Source: Bacteroidota bacterium (GTDB taxonomy: Bacteria > Bacteroidota > Bacteroidia > Bacteroidales > ML635J-15). From it: a stretch of 64,000 nucleotides of DNA. Position 1 is the first letter of the stretch, and every line of letters starts with the position of its first letter. The stretch is from NCBI GenBank assembly GCA_029558535.1, contig JAKQEK010000197.1, positions 62,001 to 126,000 on the forward strand, in the 5' to 3' direction. A program made the position numbers and the translations under genes. Shown here in pieces: positions 19,401-28,900 of the stretch. The notes under the pieces are model-generated. The model saw only the letters and a list, made by a program, of their open reading frames with translations, was not told where the DNA came from and did no database searches.

Positions 19401-20308
19401 TCGTAAGTTGTAACATTGTAATCATAATCTACCAAAGATTCGACATTTTGAGCCTGTTTATAACTTCCCCTGTCAGAAATGTAATAATAAGCATATTCGG
19501 AATAATTATGAAACTCATGACTAGCTGAACCTGAAGAATTATAAGAAATATTATGTGGTCCATCTGCATAAAACAGCAAATAATCTCCGCTATCAAAAAT
19601 TGAATTTGAGTTAACATCTACTTTATAAACCGGTCTTTCGGGCAGATCATCTGCAACAATCTGTCCTGCTGTTTTCGGTAATAAACCTCCGTATCCGAAT
19701 ATACCTATTTGAGAAAAATCACTAAAGCCCATTTCAACCAACTGAGAGTATGAAATCTTGTATATACCAGACTCTTCAACCTTAATTTTATACCATTTAC
19801 CACTAGCCAATATAGAAGATGAAGAGTATTTAATACCATTTTTATTAATGGGTTTTATTTTATATTGTATTTTACATTCAAAATAAACAATTCTTTCAAG
19901 TTCACCTGTTTGTGGATTTTTTCTTAATGGAACCAACTCAAAATTTAAGTAATATCCTTTCCTAAAAGTTGAAATCCAAGAAATTAATTCCGGCTTATCA
20001 GAAATTTTTTCAACATTTTGCACTTGTTGATAATTTTCTTTTTCAACTAACTCATAATCAGCTCTAACTAAAATGATATCAACTATTTCAGCATTTGAAT
20101 CTATAGATTTTTTTATAAAATAAACGGGCAAATTATCAGTTGAACGATTATAAGCGTCTTTAAAAAACAAAATATCTGAGAGTATATTGTCGTTATTAAG
20201 ATAAGTTTTATTATTTTGCCAAAAAATGGAATCAGAAAAAGTCACAATTTGGCCTGTTAACAAGTTGTTAATAAAACAGAGAATGAAAAGTATTGGAATT
20301 TTTTTCAT
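16496..20308 (-). CDS. porU: T9SS C-terminal signal peptidase/sortase PorU
   Basis: This 1270-residue cell-surface cysteine protease of the gingipain (C25) family removes the C-terminal sorting domain of T9SS cargo and attaches it to A-LPS. A signal peptide ends near residue 19 (LLTGQ). The C25 domain occupies roughly 540-900. The catalytic pair is visible as His780 in WIGHGNEKG and Cys814 in TATCEFSPYD; the 34-residue spacing is close to that of Porphyromonas PorU. The C-terminal 90 residues form an FlgD-like Ig domain (YPNPFSTNT, FWDGKDEYGD, GVYIYKI). It is encoded immediately upstream of porV and divergent from the PorP/SprF-gldJ cluster, the arrangement known from flavobacteria. Confidence 0.95.
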   Translation of the reverse strand: MKKIPILFILCFINNLLTGQIVTFSDSIFWQNNKTYLNNDNILSDILFFKDAYNRSTDNLPVYFIKKSIDSNAEIVDIILVRADYELVEKENYQQVQNVEKISDKPELISWISTFRKGYYLNFELVPLRKNPQTGELERIVYFECKIQYKIKPINKNGIKYSSSSILASGKWYKIKVEESGIYKISYSQLVEMGFSDFSQIGIFGYGGLLPKTAGQIVADDLPERPVYKVDVNSNSIFDSGDYLLFYADGPHNISYNSSGSASHEFHNYSEYAYYYISDRGSYKQAQNVESLVDYDYNVTTYDDYKFLEKDSLNLMASGRNLYWREFDYYLTHSFSLTLPNVSLDDSAKITVNLAAKSSVLSSFNLYINGIAQDQINISSVSGSSTDWYARTNSKRTFYIIPTSDNFTFLLSYNKTASNSKGWLDNISVQCRRKLTIENGSVLFRDTKSVGDGKNAKFNIAGASSQTIIWDITDRFNVKVINGVYSSQKYTFIASASELKEYVAFIPSSNFPSPVYIGHSDVGEVENQNLHALPNADLIIVAHPDFYSQGLGIKALHEDYDDMSVVITTPQKIYNEFSSGAPDVSAIRNFVKMFYDRAGSEIDLPKNLLLLGDGSYDNLSKSPAVSNFILTYESDNSLAPTSSFVSDDFYVFLDDGEGSLSGAHDMDMGVGRIPVKTSAEAQAFLNKLQAYYSPLGYGNWKNNILLIADDAEGGETIHQTQTNTLGLLIETNHPIFNVEKLFLDDYEQVSTVQGHRYPDVNQAINDYINNGMLVVNWIGHGNEKGWAHESVLTLSMIKTWKNKNKYPIFVTATCEFSPYDNHLLVSAGEEVLLNPDGGGIALFTTTRLAFASSNASLTNNFYEHLFSFGYDSKVNTIGLSAAYAKNDQGSDTNKRVFALLGDPAMRPSVPELKAYTTKINGEDIATFNDTLKAKELVKFDGVVKNPDGTLAEDFNGIIYPVVYDKRNDYSTRGNDGYTPLDYTAQKNIIFKGKATVSKGKFTFSFIMPVDIAYFYNYGKISYYAENGIDTEANGYDISFVIGGSSNNPVNDNEGPIIDLFMNDEQFVPGGITDENPLLLAQISDESGINTVGSGIGHDITMIFDENTAGAIVLNKFYESETDDYTKGEVNYPMSELALGPHTLKVKAWDVLNNSSEAVTDFIVASSSEMVLEHIFNYPNPFSTNTAFYFDHNQPFVNLQVLIQIFTVSGKHVKTLETDMTTVGYRSEPIFWDGKDEYGDKIAKGVYIYKIKVKSPTGAVVDKFEKLVILN

Positions 20309-20366
20309 AGAAACACAAAATTTATAAAAAAAATAAAAAAAACTTGATAATTATTTTCTAAAACGA

Positions 20367-20374
20367 CAAATTTA
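20367..20374 (-). promoter_or_regulatory. Candidate -7 element for the porU-porV-ispF operon
   Basis: The minus strand reads TAAATTTG, an exact TAnnTTTG match, 58 bases upstream of the porU start. A matching TTG at the expected distance is not seen. Confidence 0.3.
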
Positions 20375-20441
20375 GTTTATTATTGTAGTTTATATTTTAA
20401 TATTGGTAGAAAATTTATTATAATTGCGCATTGTTGTTAAG

Positions 20442-21437
20442 ATGAATATTATGGTCAAACGTTTCATAATCGTGTTAAGTGCCTTAATAATAGGCAGTTG
20501 GAGTGTAATTAAAGCACAGGATGCACATTTTTCTCAGTTTTATGCAAACTCATTATATTTGAATCCTGCTTTTGCGGGAGCAGAAAAATGTCCGCGAGTC
20601 AGCTTAAATTACCGTAATCAATGGCCGGCCTTGGGTCCGACTTATGTTACCTATAGTGCATCTTATGATCAGCACCTTAATGCACTACAAGGTGGTGTTG
20701 GATTGCACCTTATGAACGACGTTCAGGGAGGTGGTACTATCACAACAACAATGATAAGTGGTATGTATTCATATACATTACCTGTTACTAACAGATTTTT
20801 TATGGCCGGAGGTTTTCAGGCTTCTTATATTATGAAAGCTATTAATTGGGATTTTGTATTCCCTAATATGATTCATCCTTTATATGGTCCTATTTATGCT
20901 TCTCTCGAAAATCCGGATGTTGTAAATGATCATCGTAATTATGTTGATTTTTCTACCGGACTTATCGCTTTTAGTGAAAAAACTTTTTTTGGAGTCGCAG
21001 TTCACCATTTAACTCAACCTTCAGAATCTTTTCTTAGAGGTAGTGATGCTGTATTACCAAGAAAATTCACTGCTCACTTCGGAACAGAAGTAATAATTAA
21101 TAGTAGTAACTTCAGAAGAGGTGAACTTAAAATAGCTCCTCAGTTGTTGTTTCATCAGCAAGGTCAATTTCAACAGTTTAATTGGGGTTTATACATTGCA
21201 AGAAGACAAGTTGTTGCAGGATTTTGGCTACGTCAGAATTTCAACTTCCAATATGATTCATTTATTATGTTGGCTGGTTTTAAACAAGATAATCTGCGTT
21301 TTGCTTATAGCTATGACTTAACAGTTTCAAGACTTAAAAATTCAACTTATGGGGCACACGAAGTCTCTGTAGCATATACTTTTGGTTGTCATATAAAACC
21401 TGACAAGCTTAAGATAATAAGTTGCCCCTCATTTTAG
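20442..21437 (+). CDS. PorP/SprF-family T9SS outer membrane protein
   Basis: This protein has 331 residues from the chosen start. After a signal peptide (ending at about VIKAQ) come the PorP/SprF hallmarks: HFSQFYANSLYLNPAFAGA, SLNYRNQWPAL, and GGVGLHLMND. A 14-stranded barrel-like alternation follows, ending with YTFGCHIKPDK. Family members sit in the outer membrane and serve the T9SS, some of them (SprF) for one specific type B cargo. Start choice is uncertain: TTG 20424, ATG 20442 and ATG 20451 are all in frame, and the signal peptide favours an ATG. It lies next to gldJ and divergent from porU, so it may be the machine-associated member, unlike the adhesin-linked copy at 32862. Confidence 0.9.
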   Translation: MNIMVKRFIIVLSALIIGSWSVIKAQDAHFSQFYANSLYLNPAFAGAEKCPRVSLNYRNQWPALGPTYVTYSASYDQHLNALQGGVGLHLMNDVQGGGTITTTMISGMYSYTLPVTNRFFMAGGFQASYIMKAINWDFVFPNMIHPLYGPIYASLENPDVVNDHRNYVDFSTGLIAFSEKTFFGVAVHHLTQPSESFLRGSDAVLPRKFTAHFGTEVIINSSNFRRGELKIAPQLLFHQQGQFQQFNWGLYIARRQVVAGFWLRQNFNFQYDSFIMLAGFKQDNLRFAYSYDLTVSRLKNSTYGAHEVSVAYTFGCHIKPDKLKIISCPSF

Positions 21438-21471
21438 TTATTAATATGTATTGTATTTAAAAATAGAAAAT

Positions 21472-23439
21472 ATGAAAAAGAATACTTTGTTTATGTTAAT
21501 CGTTCTTACAGGAGTAATTCTTGTAAGTTCTTGCAAAAGAGAAGTATCTAATACCACCGGATGGAATTATGGTGACCCGAATTTCGGCGGATTTCAAAAC
21601 CATCCCGGTTATGAACAAGAAACAGGTCCAGGTCTTGTTTTTATTGAAGGTGGTTCATTTGCAATGGGGCGAGTAGAACAGGATGTCATGTATGACTGGA
21701 ATAATATTCCAAGAAGAGTGACCGTATCATCGTTTTATATGGATGAAACTGAAATCAGAAATATTGATTATAATGAGTATTTATATTGGTTGTCATATGT
21801 TTATGCGTCTGACTACAGATTCTTGTATAGACAAGCATTACCGGACACTCTGGTTTGGAGACAAAGATTAGCATATAACGAACCAATGGTTGAATTGTAT
21901 TTGAGACACCCTGCTTATGAAGAATATCCTGTTGTTGGTGTTTCGTGGGTACAGGCAACAAAATATTGTGAATGGCGTACTGACCGAGTAAACGAAATAA
22001 TATTAGTTCGTGAAGGCGTTATTGACAGATACATTGCCCCTCAAGATCAAGCAAAACAATTCAACCTTGACGCTTACCTCATTTATGCAGAAAACCTAGA
22101 CCTTTCAATTGATGAAACAGGTAAAGGTCCTGATGGTAAAGTACAAAATTTATATGTTGACCCTGCAGTTCTTAAAGCAGGTCGTAAAGGTGGAAACGTA
22201 AATACCGGAGAAGACAGACGATGGGTTCGTATGGAAGATGGTATTTTCTTACCTCGCTACAGACTTCCTACCGAAGCTGAATGGGAATTTGCTGCTTTGG
22301 CTCATATTGGAAATCATTATAAGGAAAGAATTTATGAAAGAAGATTATATCCTTGGAATGGTCATTATATAAGAAATGACAGTCGTGGTGAAGAAAGAGG
22401 TTTGATGATGGCCAACTCAATGCGTGGTCGTGGTGATAACATGGGGGTTGCAGGTGCATTAAATGATAAAGCGGATATTGCTGCTCCTGTTAGATCATAC
22501 TGGCCAAATGAGTATGGACTATATTGTATGGCAGGTAATGTTAACGAATGGGTTATGGATGTTTACAGAGATCTTACTTTCGAAGATATGGAAGAATTCA
22601 GACCTTTCAGAGGTAATGTATATACTGACTATCAATTAATCATTGACCCTAGAACCGGTGATGTAGAGTTAACACCTGAAGCAGAAAACTATTTTGACTA
22701 TTCAGGAAAAATCCTTAAAAAGCCTGTTCGTGATGAAGCTTGTTTTAGTAGAGAAAATTATACAACTGCAGACAACAGAAATTTCTTAGATGGAGATCTT
22801 GAATCTCTTATTCCAAGAGGTCCTGCCGAAGATTACTGGGTAAAAGATGATAAATTTGTTACTGAATCAAATGCTACAAGAATTAATGATCCTGTAGATC
22901 CAGGCATAACAGCTCAAAATGTTGGTGAAATATATCCAGGCGCTACATTGCTTTCGGGTGGAAATGAAATTTTATTGCCAAACGGAATAAAAGTAGATCT
23001 TCAAAATATGACATATATTTTGCCAACTGGTCATGAAAAAACAGCAAATGGAACAATTATGATGCCTGACGGATCTGTTGTTATGCCGGACGGAGCATTG
23101 CAGTTAGCTGATGGGAGTATAATTTATCCTGACCAATTCTTCAAAAACAGGACTCCTGATATGTATAAATCTGGAGAATGGGGTGAATTTGGAGAATGGG
23201 GAAGTGGACAGTATAACCAAGCAAATCCAAAAACTAATAAAGGTAATGGCATGAGAAATGAAAAAATGTCTTCTCTTGTTACTGATAGAGCTCGAGTATT
23301 TAAAGGTGGCTCATGGAAAGACAGAGCTTATTGGATGGTTCCGGGTACCAGAAGATTCCTTGATGAAAAAATGGCACGTGCTGATCTTGGATTCAGATGT
23401 GCTATGGATAGAGTAGGCTCAACTGTATTACCAAAATAA
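21472..23439 (+). CDS. gldJ: Gliding motility/T9SS lipoprotein GldJ
   Basis: This 655-residue lipoprotein (Cys21, SSCKRE) has a formylglycine-generating-enzyme/sulfatase-modifying fold. Hallmarks are TTGWNYGDPNFGGFQ just after the anchor, GGSFAMGR, LPTEAEWEFAA in the middle, MAGNVNEWVMD, and the closing FKGGSWKDR plus DLGFRCAM. GldJ and its paralogue GldK build periplasmic or outer-membrane rings of the T9SS/gliding machine. I call GldJ rather than GldK because of the TGWNYxDP opening and because it is flanked by porU/porV and murF, as in flavobacteria. An insertion of about 130 residues around 440-570, rich in MPDG/LADGS repeats, lies inside the fold. Translation starts at ATG 21472, not the upstream TTG. 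Confidence 0.92.
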   Translation: MKKNTLFMLIVLTGVILVSSCKREVSNTTGWNYGDPNFGGFQNHPGYEQETGPGLVFIEGGSFAMGRVEQDVMYDWNNIPRRVTVSSFYMDETEIRNIDYNEYLYWLSYVYASDYRFLYRQALPDTLVWRQRLAYNEPMVELYLRHPAYEEYPVVGVSWVQATKYCEWRTDRVNEIILVREGVIDRYIAPQDQAKQFNLDAYLIYAENLDLSIDETGKGPDGKVQNLYVDPAVLKAGRKGGNVNTGEDRRWVRMEDGIFLPRYRLPTEAEWEFAALAHIGNHYKERIYERRLYPWNGHYIRNDSRGEERGLMMANSMRGRGDNMGVAGALNDKADIAAPVRSYWPNEYGLYCMAGNVNEWVMDVYRDLTFEDMEEFRPFRGNVYTDYQLIIDPRTGDVELTPEAENYFDYSGKILKKPVRDEACFSRENYTTADNRNFLDGDLESLIPRGPAEDYWVKDDKFVTESNATRINDPVDPGITAQNVGEIYPGATLLSGGNEILLPNGIKVDLQNMTYILPTGHEKTANGTIMMPDGSVVMPDGALQLADGSIIYPDQFFKNRTPDMYKSGEWGEFGEWGSGQYNQANPKTNKGNGMRNEKMSSLVTDRARVFKGGSWKDRAYWMVPGTRRFLDEKMARADLGFRCAMDRVGSTVLPK

Positions 23440-23460
23440 AAATCTGTGTAAAATTACAAT

Positions 23461-23491
23461 CAAAACCCCAATAGAATGGGGTTTTGCTTTT
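23461..23491 (+). terminator. Intrinsic terminator between gldJ and murF
   Basis: A perfect 10-bp stem (CAAAACCCCA at 23461-23470, TGGGGTTTTG at 23477-23486) with a 6-base loop is followed by CTTTTT. The T-run ends just before the murF ATG at 23493, so a transcript stopping here excludes murF entirely. Confidence 0.85.
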
Positions 23492-23492
23492 T

Positions 23493-24785
23493 ATGACAAC
23501 TACAGAAAAAATATATCAGATATTCAAGTCTTGTCGAAAAATAAGTACTGACAGCAGGATTTTACAACCCGGTTCAATATTTTTTGCTCTAAAAGGCGAC
23601 AACTTTGATGGTAATGATTTTGTAACTAATGCCATTTATAATGGATGCTTGGCAGCAATCACAAGTAAAAAATCGCTTGCTGATGATAAAAAAATATTTT
23701 ATGTTCCCGACACTCTTAAAGAGTTACAAAATTTAGCAAATTATCATCGAAGAAAATTAAATATCCCTATAATAGCGATTACAGGCACTAATGGAAAAAC
23801 AACAACAAAAGAACTTATTGCTTCTGTTTTGGCTCAAAAAACTCGTGTATCTTATACCGGAGGAAACAAAAATAACCATATAGGTGTACCATTAACATTG
23901 CTGTCAATGAATCAAACAGTTGATATAGGTATTGTTGAAATGGGCGCTAACCATCCCGGAGAGATAAAAGCACTTTGCGAAATTGCCGAACCTGATTATG
24001 GATTAATTACTAATATTGGTAAAGCTCATCTTGAGGGTTTTGGATCATTTGAAGGTGTAAAAAAGACTAAAGCAGAACTTTATAATTATCTAAAGAAAAA
24101 AAATGCAGTAATCTTCAGTAATATTGACAACGAAATTCTAAATAAATTACTAGGCAAATATGGTTCAATAAGTTATGGCACGACTAGTGATGCATTTTGC
24201 AATGGGGAATATAGTGAAATTGCATTGCAAGCAGCTGTAAAATGGAAATCGGATAACTATTCAGGTTTAGCGAAATCAAATCTTATTGGAAAATATAATT
24301 TCGAAAATATTTTAGCAGCAATAACAATCGGAGTATATTTTAATGTGCCGGCAACGGCTATTGATACAGCTATTTCATGTTACTTTCCAAGGAATAACAG
24401 ATCCCAATTAGTAAAAACAAGTAGAAATTCGCTCATACTCGACTTTTACAATGCTAACCCTACAAGCATGTCTGCTGCTATTGATCATTTCTATAATATA
24501 TCTGATAAAAACAAAAGCTTAATACTTGGTGATATGCTTGAATTAGGAGATGATGCAGAACAAGAACATAAAAACATACTTGAACTAATTCAAAGTAAAT
24601 CTTTTAAAAAAATATATCTTGTTGGCAGTAATTTCTATAAATTCAGAAATGATTTCGAATATACATTTTTTAAAACTGTTGAAGAATTTGCAAATTATAT
24701 TGTAAAACATCCGGAAACCGGTAAATTTTTTCTGATTAAAGGCTCTAGAGGTATTAAACTTGAAAAATGTACTGATTATCTTTAA
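23493..24785 (+). CDS. murF: UDP-N-acetylmuramoyl-tripeptide--D-Ala-D-Ala ligase
   Basis: This 430-residue cytoplasmic Mur ligase adds D-Ala-D-Ala to the UDP-MurNAc tripeptide in peptidoglycan synthesis. The N-terminal domain has the STDSRILQPGSIFFALKG uracil-binding pattern. The ATP P-loop GTNGKT is at residues 98-103. VEMGANHPGEI and LDFYNANPTSM are further family signatures. The start at ATG 23493 is chosen because it gives the usual N-terminus; an upstream TTG at 23484 lies inside the terminator hairpin. Its position after gldJ is conserved in other gliding Bacteroidota. It ends 63 bases from the convergent lipoprotein gene. Confidence 0.95.
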   Translation: MTTTEKIYQIFKSCRKISTDSRILQPGSIFFALKGDNFDGNDFVTNAIYNGCLAAITSKKSLADDKKIFYVPDTLKELQNLANYHRRKLNIPIIAITGTNGKTTTKELIASVLAQKTRVSYTGGNKNNHIGVPLTLLSMNQTVDIGIVEMGANHPGEIKALCEIAEPDYGLITNIGKAHLEGFGSFEGVKKTKAELYNYLKKKNAVIFSNIDNEILNKLLGKYGSISYGTTSDAFCNGEYSEIALQAAVKWKSDNYSGLAKSNLIGKYNFENILAAITIGVYFNVPATAIDTAISCYFPRNNRSQLVKTSRNSLILDFYNANPTSMSAAIDHFYNISDKNKSLILGDMLELGDDAEQEHKNILELIQSKSFKKIYLVGSNFYKFRNDFEYTFFKTVEEFANYIVKHPETGKFFLIKGSRGIKLEKCTDYL

Positions 24786-24848
24786 AATCACGTCACTTAT
24801 TAAAATAATCCTATTTAAAATATATACCTATTAATTAATAGACAAAAT

Positions 24849-25481
24849 TTACTTTAATTGCTTATATAAAACTTTCGATATCTTAGATGCTGTTCTTTTT
24901 GCAGTTTTTTCGCATAAATCTATAAAAACTTCTTCTTCCAATTCTGTATATGTAAATATTGTATTATCCTTATTAACTCCAAATACCCATTGAAAAAATG
25001 TTCTCTTATTACTAAACTTTTCTTCTTTTGATGAATATGCACTGCTAGATTTTAACAACTCATTGCCTCCATATCCGGAATAATTAATATCAAATTCGGC
25101 ATTCGCATAACAACTTACAACATTATATACTTTTTGCGTTTCAGTAAGCGAGTCAACTGTTAAAACTTCAGTAGTAAACTCCTCATTAAAAATTAACTTC
25201 GTTATTATTACAGCAAATAATTTATCTGAAGTTGCCGGTTCCAAACGCATTGAATAAATATTGTGCCTTTCCAACTCTGATTCCAGCTCAGATAAAAATT
25301 TATTCTCGTATTTATCAGATTCATAATTACCTAAGTATTTAAATTCGCCTTCAGGAATCACAACACTATAAGGGCCATCTATCAGTACAAATGCAGGAGA
25401 ATCTAAGTATCTTCCCATGGAACAAGAAATAAATAGCATACAAGCTATAATACAAATAAAAATTATAGACTTCTTTTTCAT
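24849..25481 (-). CDS. Lipoprotein of unknown function
   Basis: This 210-residue protein has a clear lipoprotein signal (Cys20, FISCSMGR). I do not recognise the family. After the anchor come a short extended segment, a helical Glu/Lys-rich stretch (about 50-75), alternating beta-like segments, and a C-terminal amphipathic helix ending in VLYKQLK. It contains two separate cysteines in the mature part (near SCYANAEF and LCEKTAKR) that could pair. The pattern resembles small outer-membrane-associated lipoproteins of the DUF4136/LpoB kind, but that is only an impression. It is monocistronic, convergent with murF and divergent from the giant adhesin gene, with 448 bases between. Confidence 0.55.
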   Translation of the reverse strand: MKKKSIIFICIIACMLFISCSMGRYLDSPAFVLIDGPYSVVIPEGEFKYLGNYESDKYENKFLSELESELERHNIYSMRLEPATSDKLFAVIITKLIFNEEFTTEVLTVDSLTETQKVYNVVSCYANAEFDINYSGYGGNELLKSSSAYSSKEEKFSNKRTFFQWVFGVNKDNTIFTYTELEEEVFIDLCEKTAKRTASKISKVLYKQLK

Positions 25482-25929
25482 ATCTCATGCAGTTGAATTA
25501 CAAATATACTAAATAAATTAAACAAATGCTTATTTCTTATACTATTATCCAATATCCAATACAAATAATTGACTTTTTCCAACCCACTAATTTAAGCTAA
25601 AAAATACTTTTATTGAACAAATATACGATAATACATTATTATCATATTTACAAATAATAATTTAATATGAACTCTTTAACTGAAGCTATAAAATATTTTG
25701 ATAAATTTTGATAAATATATTTTAAAATTACAAATTCTTATTAAAAAATACAGTACATTTGTAATTCAATATTTAGTATTGTTGTAAGAGTTAAGGTAAA
25801 TTTGTTTTTGTAGTAAATAACATAAAATTATATTACTTCATAAGATTTAATCTTTTTAGCGATATAAAATGTTGAAAGACCAAAGAAAATAGAAAATAAA
25901 AAATAAAATATCTACTTAAGTTTAGTTTT
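25482..25929. other. 448-base AT-rich intergenic region, probable promoter region of the giant adhesin
   Basis: No gene is visible. The region contains two exact TAnnTTTG motifs on the plus strand (25754-25761 and 25797-25804), a tandem TTTTGATAAA pair at 25696-25715, and a 10-bp inverted repeat (25726-25735 with 25757-25766). The untranslated leader after the second motif would be about 120 bases, long for this genome. Confidence 0.5.
25726..25766 (+). promoter_or_regulatory. Inverted repeat overlapping a -7 motif upstream of the adhesin
   Basis: AATTACAAAT at 25726-25735 is repeated in inverse orientation as ATTTGTAATT at 25757-25766, with 21 bases between. The right arm overlaps the -7 motif TACATTTG (25754-25761). 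This geometry could be an operator or a weak hairpin. No TTG at the -33 distance was found. Confidence 0.3.
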
Positions 25930-28900
25930 ATGAAAATTAAAAATTTAATCTTTTGCTGTCTGTTACTTCTTGTAATACAGACTTGTTTAAAGGCACAGTT
26001 ATTATATAATAATGGTGTTACAATAACTATAACAAAAGGTGTTGTAGTTTATGTTGGAGGAACTGTACAGAACGAGAGTGGTCAAATTGCTGTTGACAAT
26101 GTTTCCGGCACAAGTGAACTAGTTGTTATTGATGATTTTATCAATAATTCAACTGCAGGAGGTAGTGGTTACTACAGAGTTTATGGCGATTGGATAAACA
26201 ATCTCACATTTAACGCTGGTACCGGAACAGTATTTTTGCAAGGTGGCAATCAAATACTTGGAGGTATTTCCTCAACTTATTTTTATGATTTAACATTAGA
26301 TGGCACAGATGTTAAAACACAAACAATTCATCAGTATTGTACTCATATACTTGATTTAAATGATGTTGAATTAAGCACTGCAACGTTTGGTTTCTACATG
26401 CAAAATACTGATGTTGCTGCCATTGTTTTCGGTAATGGTTTTGTCTCAAGTTTGAATAGTGGATTTCTTTCTCGCAAAACTAATTTATCTCAAAATTATA
26501 TTTTTCCGGTAGGATCAAGCGTTGGAACAGTCCGTTACAGACCTGTTGAGTTAAGACCAACGACTGTTACTGCCAATACTTATACAGTCAGAATGGCAAA
26601 TGTTGATGCAACTACAGAAACTTTTGACCGTGATGCCAGGGAAGCAGATATTTGTGAAATAAATCCTTTGTTTTATCATCAGATAAACAGAACAGCTGGT
26701 ACAGCAGCAACAGATTTAAATATATACTATGATAACGCAGCTGATGGAGTTTGGGAAGGCTTATCAAACTGGAGCACTACCCCTGACCAGTGGGAAATAA
26801 TTACTGGAAGTACTATTACCACAGGTTCTCCTTTGTACAAAGCTACAAAATTAGCTTGGAACGACTTTTCACAAATACCTTATGCATTATATGCAACAGT
26901 TCCTGATGCTATTGCTGGAGGAGGGTCAGTTTGCGAAGGCGAAGACATTATGCTAACAGAAACCGGAGGCGATGCTGTGTCATGGTCATGGGAAGGTCCT
27001 GATGGTTTTACATCAACTGATCATAACCCTGTTATAAGTCCTGCTAGCTTAGCTTCCAATGGTTTTTATTCAGTAACTGTAACTAATGCACATGGTTGCA
27101 CAAATTCAGATGGATTAACCATTAAAGTTGACGCAGCTGTTGATGCTACAATCACTCCTGCAGGTCCATTCTGCGAAACTAATATCCCGGTAACTTTAAC
27201 AGCAGCATCTTCTGGTGGCACATGGTCTGGGACAGGAATTACGAATCCTGCTACCGGAGAATTTACCCCAACCGGAGCTGTAGGAGATAATATTATTACT
27301 TATAACGTTACAAATGGAGCTTGCTCTGATTCTGATACCGAAACTATTCACGTTGATGCTACTGTTGACGCTACAATTACTGCAGCAGGACCTTTCTGCG
27401 AATCTGCTTCTGCAGTTACATTGACTGCTGCTAGTGCCGGTGGAACATGGTCCGGTGATGGAATTACAAATCCTGCAACAGGTGAATTTACCCCCGGATC
27501 TGCAGCAATTGGAGATAATGTGATTACTTATGATATTGTCAACGGTGCTTGTTCAGATTCAGATACAGAAACTATTCATGTTGATTCTGATGTTGACGCT
27601 ACAATTACACCTGCCGGTCCTTTATGCGAAACTGCATCTGCAGTAACATTGACTGCTGCCAGTGCAGGTGGAACATGGTCTGGTAATGGAATTACAAATC
27701 CTGCAACAGGCGAATTCACCCCCGGATCTGCAGCAATTGGAGATAATGTGATTACTTATGATATTATCAACGGTGCTTGCTCAGATTCAGATACAGAAAC
27801 TATTCATGTTGATTCTGATGTTGATGCTACAATTACTGCAGCAGGACCTTTCTGTGAAACTGCATCTGCCGTAACATTGACTGCTGCCAGTGCCGGTGGA
27901 ACATGGTCCGGAACTGGAATTACAAATCCGGCTACGGGCGAATTTACTCCTACTGGTGCTGCTGGAGATAATATTATTACATATGATATTTCAAATGGAG
28001 CTTGCACTGATAATGATACTGAAACTATTCATGTTGATACAGATGTTGATGCTACAATTACTCCTGCAGGTCCTTTTTGCGAAAGTGGAATTCCTGTAAC
28101 TCTATTAGCTGCAAGTGCAGGTGGAACATGGTCAGGTACAGGAATTACAAATCCTGCTACCGGCGAATTTACTCCTACAGGTGCTGCCGGAGATAATATT
28201 ATTACTTATGATATTACAAATGGAGCTTGCTCTGATAATGATACTGAAATTATCCATGTTGATACTGATGTTGATGCTACAATTACTCCAATAGGGCCAT
28301 TTTGCACATCTGATGCTCCGGTTGCACTTGTTGCAGTAACAGGCGGAGGCATATGGGCTGGAACCGGAGTGACCGGCTCTAATTTTAATCCAAATTCTGC
28401 CGGAGATGGTACACACAATGTTACTTATAATGTTTCAAACGGAGCTTGTTCAGATAGTGACGATATTGATGTTGAAGTAAACGAAAACCCTGCAGTCCCG
28501 GTTACATCAGTTGACTGTACAGGTGGTGTTGATCAGGGAATTATCACTGTAACTTCACCTGTTGGTGCAGATTTCGAATATACTATTGACGGATCATATC
28601 AGGTAAGTCCTATTTTTGGCCCATTATTAAATGGATCTTATACTGTAACTGTGCAAGATATAACTTCAGGTTGTATAAGTGTTGGATCAGGAGATAATTT
28701 GGACTGTGGTTGCCCGACCCCAACAACATTAACACTATCTTCTTATGTTGGGAATACTTGCGGCATAGAACCTAAAACTGTGTCAGGTAATACATTTGGT
28801 GGAAGTGCCACTCAGGTTAACCTGGGACACAACGGTAACGGATCTCTTGACCAGACTACAATAGCAGTATCTCCATTTGAATTTACATATACTCCTGATG

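Noticed and set aside
25482-25929. Small RNA or tRNA gene in the long intergenic region
   Set aside because: No cloverleaf, GC-rich stem or terminator was seen; the region is AT-rich throughout.
27139-28494. CRISPR or satellite DNA
   Set aside because: Repeats stay in one continuous reading frame and encode protein modules with conserved GGTWSG cores.
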